From: Bdellovibrionales bacterium RIFOXYC1_FULL_37_79
Lineage (GTDB): Bacteria; Bdellovibrionota; Bacteriovoracia; Bacteriovoracales; Bacteriovoracaceae
Length of the DNA stretch: 64,000 nucleotides
Assembly (NCBI GenBank): GCA_001770015.1
Contig: MEQB01000070.1
Span: 1 to 64,000 of the forward strand
Direction of reading: 5' to 3'
The translations under genes and the position numbers were made by a program. Numbering within the stretch: the stretch's first letter is position 1; every line of letters starts with the position of its first letter. Below the pieces are notes generated by a model. The model saw nothing but the letters and a program-made list of their open reading frames with translations, made no database searches and was not told the DNA's origin. Shown here piece by piece: positions 6,287-13,224 of this stretch.

Positions 6287-6330
6287 CGCAGAAGAAAAGC
6301 AGCACAAACCTGGTATTCCGCTCCAAAATT
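6287..6330 (+). repeat. Third, decayed tRNA-Gly end
   Basis: CGCAGAAG...AGCAGC...AACCTGGTATTCCGCTCCAAAA aligns with the copy at 4640-4689 over about 48 bases, with roughly three quarters identical. The terminator part is not kept. It marks a third position of the same tRNA end and fits stepwise insertion of elements at one locus. The rest of the gap to 6418 shows nothing else. Confidence 0.55.
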
Positions 6331-6418
6331 TCAAGCAACTTGACCAAATTTTGCCCTTGGCCATTCAAGTTAATGGGCAAGATCACCTTGCACGGTATTT
6401 TCATCAAATTTTAAATAC

Positions 6419-6943
6419 TCAATTGGGCAAATCAAGCAGAAGATTTTCAACTTTTTGTAGATCTTGTCCATTCCAATCCCATGAATCAAAATTTCTTTCA
6501 GTGTTGTCACCAGTTTTGATAAATTTTTTCGGATTTCCACTTTCGGGATCAATAATAATCAAAAAAGGATAACTAGGCTTATCTGCAAACCCTCCCTTGT
6601 CAATTAAGCTTTCAATAAGCTCCTGTCCTGTTAAATTACCAGAACTTTTTGCAATCGTTCTAATCAAAAATTTTTCATTAAATCTCTCTGCTTTCGATGA
6701 TAAAAATAAAAGATTATGCATTGACCTGGACCATCCACAATTATCATAACCGTATATTATAAGTAATTCTTTTTTACTATGTACTGCTTTTTTCATTGCC
6801 TCTTGATATAATTCTCTTTGATCAACACATCTTTTAAATATTTGATCTTCATCATAACAACTTGTTCCTTCATCGTGAGTTATTGTGAATGAATATGAAT
6901 TTATTGACAACCACATAAAGTAAATTGGGATAAACTTCTTCAT
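6419..6943 (-). CDS. Exported thioredoxin-fold protein with CxxS motif
   Basis: A 174-residue protein with a thioredoxin fold of the DUF255/Thioredoxin_7 kind. Starting at ATG 6943 gives a signal peptide (residues 1-19), whereas the longer reading frame would bury it. The active-site stretch is Y-D-N-C69-G-W-S72, a CxxS rather than CxxC motif, and S-Y-P126-F supplies the expected cis-proline. Two further cysteines (29 and 39) lie near the N-terminus. A CxxS site suggests disulfide isomerisation or glutathione-type chemistry rather than dithiol oxidation. The small exported protein gene at 7018 lies just upstream on the same strand. Confidence 0.7.
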   Translation of the reverse strand: MKKFIPIYFMWLSINSYSFTITHDEGTSCYDEDQIFKRCVDQRELYQEAMKKAVHSKKELLIIYGYDNCGWSRSMHNLLFLSSKAERFNEKFLIRTIAKSSGNLTGQELIESLIDKGGFADKPSYPFLIIIDPESGNPKKFIKTGDNTERNFDSWDWNGQDLQKVENLLLDLPN

Positions 6944-7017
6944 ACCCCTATCCTTTAAAATTGAAAAATTGATTTTAACCTCTTTCCCTATTTTATAATT
7001 AATGTTTTTATAGGAGA

Positions 7018-7329
7018 TCAGCCTGATGGAGGACAAGGTTTCTCAATAACTATCTTTTTAGAAATGTTTTCTCCATAGACTTTAAATCGACTTGGATATC
7101 TTTGTTTAATTGGTTGACCGTCATAATATCTGTCATTTTCTTTGATTTTTGTGATATTAATAACGTCATCTTCTTCTAATGTTTGCACCGTAGCAATTAA
7201 TTCATCGGCAGTAACAATTACAGTTGAACCTTGCTCGAGAATTCTTCCAGCCATACCTTTTTCTGAATATGAACAGATCGCAAAAACACTATTTATAAAA
7301 AATAAACCAACAAAAACAATTTTTTTCAT
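7018..7329 (-). CDS. Small exported protein
   Basis: A 103-residue protein with a signal peptide (1-18, cleaved after V-F-A). The mature part is mostly strands, with cysteines near the start and at the C-P-P end. A GAGG ribosome site lies before the ATG. I do not recognise it. It is followed on the same strand by the thioredoxin-fold protein, so the pair may act together in the periplasm. Confidence 0.6.
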   Translation of the reverse strand: MKKIVFVGLFFINSVFAICSYSEKGMAGRILEQGSTVIVTADELIATVQTLEEDDVINITKIKENDRYYDGQPIKQRYPSRFKVYGENISKKIVIEKPCPPSG

Positions 7330-7469
7330 CTTCGCAACCTCACTTCTATCAAGTTGATATTAACTTATTTCTAAATTAGCAAATAATTTAAATTAAGGGA
7401 ATAAAAATAATGCAATGCGTAAATTTTACAATTTTATCACGTATTAAAGCAGGGGCTTTTTTTTCTATT

Positions 7470-7501
7470 TTAATAAATATAATATATTTACCAACCATAT
7501 A
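7470..7501. repeat. Short AT-rich repeat, copy B
   Basis: Matches 1078-1109 at 28 of 32 positions. It lies between the small exported protein and the EamA transporter. The role is unknown. Confidence 0.4.
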
Positions 7502-7579
7502 TATAGTGTTCAGGCGTCCCTGCCACGATAGATGTTTTTATAATCTAACCCCTGTAAGTACTAATCAACGTCGAAAGAC

Positions 7580-8419
7580 TTAAATCGACACCAAGGCAAT
7601 TGCAATGAACGACAAGATTAACCCAACGATCTGTTTAATGGTTAATATCTCTTTATAAAAAAATCTTGAAAGAATTACTGTAACAACAGGATATAGAGAA
7701 GATAAAACGACTGCTATATCAAGTCTTGTATTTTCTTTGGCAAATAAATAAAGCACATTTGAAAATGCATCAATTACACCAGAAAGAATTGCGATTTTTG
7801 CTATTTTAATTGAAGGGATCATTTTGTTATTTGATTTGAGTAAAACCAGTGCCGCGAGAAATGATCCTATTTTCGCAATTAATAATCCTGAAAAAATATT
7901 TGTAGTGTTGGCCTGAGCAATAAGAATAAAAAATAATCCAAAGGAAAGTCCGGCAAGTATGCCGTACATCAAATCCTTAAAACCAGCATCATTATTTTTT
8001 TCATGCTGGGAAACCAACCAGATACTCATAAGACCAATCACAAAACCAAGACCTTGAACGATGGTTGGCATTGTAATAAATAGGCTTGAAAAAATCAAAG
8101 GGATAATTGCACCGACTACCCCGGCTGTTGGAGAAACAATACATGCTTTGCCCTCACTTAAACCTTTAAAAAGGAATGCCAATCCCAGAGCACCAAGTAC
8201 TCCTCCTGAAAACATAATCATTGAATCATGAAAGGAAGGTAAACTTTGTTTCAGAATTAATGCAATAACTCCCACACTTATAATTCCAAAAAATGTTGTA
8301 TAAATTAAAACCTGAAATTGATGCAATTTTTTGGAGGCATATCCACCAGAGAAGTCGGCTATCCCAAATAATAAAGCAGCAAGGAGGGCGTAACTAACAC
8401 CCAATATATGTATATACAT
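7580..8419 (-). CDS. EamA/DMT family transporter
   Basis: A 279-residue integral membrane protein with about ten hydrophobic helices in two similar halves, the usual layout of the drug/metabolite transporter superfamily. The first helix carries A-L-L-F-G-I-A-D-F, and the end of the second half has E-x-L-T-I-K-Q-I-V-G, both typical of EamA proteins. It probably exports or imports a small metabolite across the inner membrane; the substrate is unknown. It stands alone. Confidence 0.85.
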   Translation of the reverse strand: MYIHILGVSYALLAALLFGIADFSGGYASKKLHQFQVLIYTTFFGIISVGVIALILKQSLPSFHDSMIMFSGGVLGALGLAFLFKGLSEGKACIVSPTAGVVGAIIPLIFSSLFITMPTIVQGLGFVIGLMSIWLVSQHEKNNDAGFKDLMYGILAGLSFGLFFILIAQANTTNIFSGLLIAKIGSFLAALVLLKSNNKMIPSIKIAKIAILSGVIDAFSNVLYLFAKENTRLDIAVVLSSLYPVVTVILSRFFYKEILTIKQIVGLILSFIAIALVSI

Positions 8420-8508
8420 TTAAAGTAATCCCACATTTTTAAAAAATCAATTTCATGAAATTATATGTTTGGAAGTGATAAAATTCAACACAAGTTTTGT
8501 AACGGGAT

Positions 8509-10125
8509 TTAAACGCCCTTCAATTCACTTATAGCATCAATAAAAAGTTTCCCATATCTTTTTAACTTTTTGGGACCCACTCCATAAAGATCTTCAAGCT
8601 CGAATAGCTCTGTTGGACGGCGCTCAACCATTTCTATTAAAGTTCTATCTGGAAATATTTTAAAAACCTGAGTACGTCTTTGCCTTGCCAAATTTGTTCT
8701 AAATATTTTAAGATTTTCAAAAAGGGTTTTATCAGTACCATCAAAAGCATTATACTCTTTAGGCTCGCTTGATTTCTTTTTGACCTTTTTACCGGGTATT
8801 GATTTAAAAACTTTTTTTCTTGGAGGAGAGTTTTGATCAACGGTTTTTTTATAATCAACTCTTGGCCAAACTTTTTCCCTTCCCTCCAAAACTTCAATAG
8901 CATTCATTTGCTTGGTATTTAGGGCATCACAAGTATCACAATTTCCGCACGGACCTTTATAATCATCTTCAAAATAATTTAACAAAACTTCCCTTCGACA
9001 TTTAGTCGTCTCACAAAATCCAAGCATTGCCTCGAGCTTTTCTTCATTCACTCTTCTTCTTAAAGCACTACGAATATCCTTATTTGTAAAACTCTTTAAA
9101 AGAATCAGATCTCTCATCCCGTATAACATCCATGCATTAGCGAAAAGTCCATCTCGGCCGGCACGACCGGTTTCTTGATAATACGATTCTAAACATTTGG
9201 GTAAATCCATATGGGCGACAAAACGTACATCTGACTTATCTATTCCCATTCCAAAAGCTATGGTAGCAACCACTATTGAACTTTTTTTCTTAAGAAACCT
9301 TTCTTGAACTTTCTCCCTTTGTTTTTGAGTAAGTCCGGCGTGATAAGCAAAGGCCATATATCCTGCCTGTTTTAAATACGCAGCTATTTCGACCGTGCTC
9401 TTTCTGGATAAACAATAGACAATTCCAGAATCCGTTGGATGAAATGAACTTATAAATTTTATCAGTTTTGCAAAATTGTCCGTTTTGTTAGTTTTCTTTG
9501 AAATGGTATATTTAATATTAGGCCTGTCAAATGATCCTATAAAAACTTTTGCATTAAATAGATTCAAACATTTGATGATGTCTTCTCTGGTAGGGCCCCC
9601 GGCGGTGGCAGTTAATGCTATTCGGGGAACTTTGCTAAAACGCTCAGCTAAAATACTAAGTTCCATATATTCTGGCCGAAAATCATGGCCCCACTGAGAT
9701 ACACAATGGGCCTCATCGATGGCAAATAAAGAAATTTGGACTTTTTCAATCAAATTTAAAAAATACGGGGTCACCAATCTTTCAGGAGAAACATATAAGA
9801 TTTTAATATGCCCAGCAACAAATGACCTTTGGATTTCATTTTGTTCACTAAAACCAATTGAAGAGTTTAAAAAAGAAGCCTTTACGCCCTTAGCTCTTAA
9901 AGCATCTACCTGGTCTTTCATTAAAGCAATCAAAGGAGAAATAACGATACTTGTCCCTTCCATTATTAAAGCAGGAATTTGATAACAAAGCGACTTCCCA
10001 CCACCAGTTGGCATTAAAACAAGAGCATTATTTCCAGCAATAACTGAGTCAATAATCTCTTTTTGATCACCCCTAAATGAATCATAACCAAAAATTTCTT
10101 TTAAAATTATTTGTGCTTTGTCCAT
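8509..10125 (-). CDS. recQ: RecQ-family DNA helicase lacking the winged helix
   Basis: A 538-residue ATP-dependent 3'-5' DNA helicase. It has Walker A P-T-G-G-G-K-S at 39-45, D-E-A-H at 137-140, the helicase C motifs (Q-E-T-G-R-A-G-R-D-G), and the RecQ zinc site C376/C393/C396/C399. Normal RecQ (about 600 residues) then has a winged helix of roughly 110 residues. Here only a Lys/Pro-rich linker (about 400-463) separates the zinc site from an HRDC domain (464-538). RecQ acts in recombination and fork repair. Single gene; the frame is intact, so the loss is not a frameshift. Confidence 0.9.
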   Translation of the reverse strand: MDKAQIILKEIFGYDSFRGDQKEIIDSVIAGNNALVLMPTGGGKSLCYQIPALIMEGTSIVISPLIALMKDQVDALRAKGVKASFLNSSIGFSEQNEIQRSFVAGHIKILYVSPERLVTPYFLNLIEKVQISLFAIDEAHCVSQWGHDFRPEYMELSILAERFSKVPRIALTATAGGPTREDIIKCLNLFNAKVFIGSFDRPNIKYTISKKTNKTDNFAKLIKFISSFHPTDSGIVYCLSRKSTVEIAAYLKQAGYMAFAYHAGLTQKQREKVQERFLKKKSSIVVATIAFGMGIDKSDVRFVAHMDLPKCLESYYQETGRAGRDGLFANAWMLYGMRDLILLKSFTNKDIRSALRRRVNEEKLEAMLGFCETTKCRREVLLNYFEDDYKGPCGNCDTCDALNTKQMNAIEVLEGREKVWPRVDYKKTVDQNSPPRKKVFKSIPGKKVKKKSSEPKEYNAFDGTDKTLFENLKIFRTNLARQRRTQVFKIFPDRTLIEMVERRPTELFELEDLYGVGPKKLKRYGKLFIDAISELKGV

Positions 10126-10224
10126 AGGCCATAGTAACCCTTGCTAAAGAATAAAACCATGTTATATTATTTACTATTAAATATTTTTCATAAATAATAT
10201 AAACTTTTTAACCAAGGATAAAAA

Positions 10225-10344
10225 ATGGCTAAGGGACAAGATAAGGGCGGTAAAGATAAAGTAAAGAACAAAGAAAAGAAGAAACTTTCAATCCAAGAAA
10301 AGAAAAAAAAGAAGGAAGAAAAAAAGGCAGCTAAGAAAGGATAA
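10225..10344 (+). CDS. 39-residue lysine-rich protein
   Basis: ATG 10225 to TAA 10344, with AAGGAT ahead of the start. Eighteen of 39 residues are lysine, most of the rest are Glu, Gln, Gly and Ala, and there is no aromatic residue. Such a protein should be disordered or helical and very basic, able to bind nucleic acid or ribosomes. It is the only plus-strand gene between recQ and the protease. I know no family for it. A-rich DNA can give such frames by chance, but the proper ribosome site and clean ends support a real gene. Confidence 0.55.
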   Translation: MAKGQDKGGKDKVKNKEKKKLSIQEKKKKKEEKKAAKKG

Positions 10345-10438
10345 ATTGATTAGCAGTATCGCCAAAAACGTTCAATCGACTTCCCAAATAATGATGTGGA
10401 TTTCGATGTGTTTGTGTTTAGTTATCTGAGCAATGCTT

Positions 10439-11923
10439 CTAATTAGAAACTTTGATCTTAACTATCTTGGAAGTCACAGAATATTTTCCAATAAAACCTT
10501 CTGCCCAAACTTCATAATTCCCGTTAGGAGAATAGGTGGTTCTCCAACTCATTCTGGTAACAGGAGCGGGATAGAAATTCTTAAGAGTTTGTACATGTCC
10601 ATCCGGATACTTAATATTCATATGAAGCTCGGTCAAATCTATCGGACTCGCTTGACTTTCAATCTCCGCATATAATCTGCCACTCACTATCGCTTGATCG
10701 GCTGGTTTCAAAAATGAAACCTTGATTGAAGGAGCGCTGTTAAGAATATAAATATCCTTGATCTGCGATTCAATCTTATTTTTTCCCGTCACTGAAATCG
10801 CCCTTGCTTCGTAAACTCCATCGGCAAGTTTGGTTGTATCGATTCTTACCGCATATTGCTCACTTTCTTTTATCTTATCAGCGACGTAATTTGTGACCAC
10901 TCCATCTTTTTTTAATTCAAAATTCATCTCCTGGGTGTTTTTCACAGTAGATAATAATTCTATCTCAAAGATACCACTAATGATTTCTTTAAAGCCGGGT
11001 TTTTCAATTTTAACAAGACCTTCCGGCGGAGCAACCGTTAATGAAAAAGTACTTAGACCTACACCCGATACATCTCCAAATTTTATTCTAAAATACCCTT
11101 GTTCTCCCCAGTGTGTTCCCCATGAATTTCTAACAATCCAGTATTGTTCCTTAACATCATAACCAACCAGAACAATGGCGTGACCGCCGACAAAGTTTCC
11201 GGTCACCTTGGAATAAATTCCCCCGGTATAGCTAAAAAAATCTTCATAAACATTCATTCTTCCCAGGAGAGGACCATTTTGTAATGCCCGGATAACATCA
11301 CTGGCATCTAACACCTGTTGTGATTTGTTTGAGGTATAATCATTTAATTTAAATTTTCTTTCCCCGTAATCACTACATTGACTAGTACATTCAACATCCA
11401 ATCCGGTAGAGCCCGAGGTATATTTAAGGCAAGATTCGTCAACCACCCCTTCTAATTTCATATTATAAAGGGCCATAAATGGAAACCATCCATAACCACA
11501 CGATCCACCGCCACAAGCAAAAAGCTGTTGTTCTGAAAAATCCAAATTTAAATCTGGCCACTTATTGGCAATATTAATTTGCCCTTCTAAAGCTCCAACT
11601 GCCGCAAAAGCAACACAACTGCCACAAACCCCTTGATTGGTAATTGGTGACATATAATTCACACCCTTTATGTTTCTCCAATCAAGATGATCGGAAAATT
11701 TTAAATTTGTATCATATTCAAAAATAAATTCTTTAACATCAAGTGCCGGAGCTCCTAGAAGTTTTTTTTGATCTTCCGGAGGTAAAACGGAAACCGATGT
11801 TATTCCCGCTGTCCATTGCGCGTTTTGTTCTTGAATAAGTTGATTAAGATCTGCAGGAGGCATGGCCTTGGCAATTTGAACCACTAGGCAAAAAACAATC
11901 AATAAAACTGAATTCCTAAGCAT
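10439..11923 (-). CDS. Secreted papain-family (C1A) protease with C-terminal beta domains
   Basis: A 494-residue preproprotease. The signal peptide is 1-20. A cathepsin-B-like propeptide follows (about 30-57, with W-T-A-G and K-K-L-L-G). The catalytic domain (about 75-290) has oxyanion Q97, nucleophile C103 (in QGVCGSC), H248 and N266 (in RNSWGTHWG), all intact. Residue 104 is Val where papains have Trp. About 200 residues of strand-rich, Ig-like sequence follow and may bind substrate or surface. It is probably exported to degrade protein outside the cell or in prey. A second papain-like gene lies at 45784. Confidence 0.88.
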   Translation of the reverse strand: MLRNSVLLIVFCLVVQIAKAMPPADLNQLIQEQNAQWTAGITSVSVLPPEDQKKLLGAPALDVKEFIFEYDTNLKFSDHLDWRNIKGVNYMSPITNQGVCGSCVAFAAVGALEGQINIANKWPDLNLDFSEQQLFACGGGSCGYGWFPFMALYNMKLEGVVDESCLKYTSGSTGLDVECTSQCSDYGERKFKLNDYTSNKSQQVLDASDVIRALQNGPLLGRMNVYEDFFSYTGGIYSKVTGNFVGGHAIVLVGYDVKEQYWIVRNSWGTHWGEQGYFRIKFGDVSGVGLSTFSLTVAPPEGLVKIEKPGFKEIISGIFEIELLSTVKNTQEMNFELKKDGVVTNYVADKIKESEQYAVRIDTTKLADGVYEARAISVTGKNKIESQIKDIYILNSAPSIKVSFLKPADQAIVSGRLYAEIESQASPIDLTELHMNIKYPDGHVQTLKNFYPAPVTRMSWRTTYSPNGNYEVWAEGFIGKYSVTSKIVKIKVSN

Positions 11924-12060
11924 AAAATCTCCTATCTTAATATTTCATCCATGAACGCTTAATAATTAATTTTAAAATAATGGAAGAGTTTTGACCAGCG
12001 TGATCTATTCGAAAATGTTATTTATCATAAGCTAAAAATCTTTTTTTATAACCAAGGAAT

Positions 12061-13224
12061 TTAATTGGTTACATTGAACCTCTTCTTATTTAATATAAAA
12101 ATCAATCCCCCGGCAATGAGCAGCACCAACATCGGCCAGTAGAATATAAATCGGGGATCACTAGTAAAGCTAATCAGTAATCCAGAAATCAAAGGTCCCA
12201 AACTTTGGCCAGAACCGATCATCGCTTCATGGTAACCGCCATGCTGTGAACCACTTTTTTCTCCCAGCATCCCGTAGTAAAGAGAGGAAAAATAAATAAG
12301 AGCACAAGGAGCCCCCAGTAAAAAGGAAATAGCTATAAATTGAAAAAATGCATCGGCTTTGGCGTAGGTAAACAGAAGTATTATGTATGCCAATATTGCA
12401 GCCATTATAATTTTTTTAGAAAACTGCCAAAAATCATATTTCATGAGAATAAACATGAAACTAAGAATCCCCAGATTGAAAACTGCATGAATAATACCGT
12501 ATTGAAATGAGCTTATTTTAAAGTCACTTACAAATTCTACTAATAACGACCGAAAAGAGCTGATGAAGAGGTAATTTATTAAATTTAAGACGATACCAAG
12601 TTTGATAAAATATTTTAAAGACAAAGGAACAATTAATGATTTTTGTTGAATGCATTTCCAAGGAGCAATCATTAAACTTTGAGGTATTAAAACAAGCAAT
12701 ATGACGAATAAAATAATATAAATACCAGTATGAAGCGGCCACATAACATTAATTTCATAAAGCGCTCCTGCAATAAACGGACCGATGACAAGACCCAAAA
12801 GCCAGCTAAAATTAAAAAAAGCTACCGCCCGTTTTTTTTGAATCACGTTTTGACCCTCGCACATAGCTCCCTCGACAAGCGGCCACCATCCCCCCTGCGC
12901 AATCCCCGCCAGAAGAAATGGAACTATTATAAATAATTTTGTGTGAATAAAAAAAACGCTGACAAAACTTAATAATTGTATTGTGAGAAAAATTAATAAT
13001 GACTTTTGTAATTCAAATTTTCTTTCGATTCGAACAACTGTTAGTGCAGTAATCACATAAACTACCGCACTCAAAAATACATAGACCCCCAAGTCCTTTG
13101 ATGAAAGCAGAAACTTGAATTTAGCAAAATAGGGAAGGAAGATTGCCCCTAACCCATTATTTATGGACATGACAATAGAAGCGATAACAATAAATACTTT
13201 TCGGTTATACAATTTGGGTATCAT
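12061..13224 (-). CDS. Major facilitator superfamily transporter
   Basis: About 387 residues with twelve predicted membrane helices in two sixes, and an MFS-type loop after helix 2 (V-R-I-E-R-K-F-E). The S-G-Q-S-L-G-P-L-I-S-G stretch late in the protein is typical of efflux-type MFS members. The start is uncertain. ATG 13224 overlaps the kinase end by 20 bases but has GGAG directly against it, and a GTG at 13272 would overlap by 68. Either way it is translationally coupled to the sensor kinase upstream. Substrate unknown. Confidence 0.8.
   Translation of the reverse strand: MIPKLYNRKVFIVIASIVMSINNGLGAIFLPYFAKFKFLLSSKDLGVYVFLSAVVYVITALTVVRIERKFELQKSLLIFLTIQLLSFVSVFFIHTKLFIIVPFLLAGIAQGGWWPLVEGAMCEGQNVIQKKRAVAFFNFSWLLGLVIGPFIAGALYEINVMWPLHTGIYIILFVILLVLIPQSLMIAPWKCIQQKSLIVPLSLKYFIKLGIVLNLINYLFISSFRSLLVEFVSDFKISSFQYGIIHAVFNLGILSFMFILMKYDFWQFSKKIIMAAILAYIILLFTYAKADAFFQFIAISFLLGAPCALIYFSSLYYGMLGEKSGSQHGGYHEAMIGSGQSLGPLISGLLISFTSDPRFIFYWPMLVLLIAGGLIFILNKKRFNVTN

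Noticed and set aside
7446-7464. Short hairpin AAAGC-AGGG-GCTTT with a T-run, like a plus-strand terminator
   Set aside because: Stem of only five pairs, and no plus-strand gene ends there.
10556-10575. GGAGCGGGAT resembles the 5' acceptor of a tRNA-Gly
   Set aside because: It lies inside the protease gene in frame, and no tRNA arms follow. Chance match.
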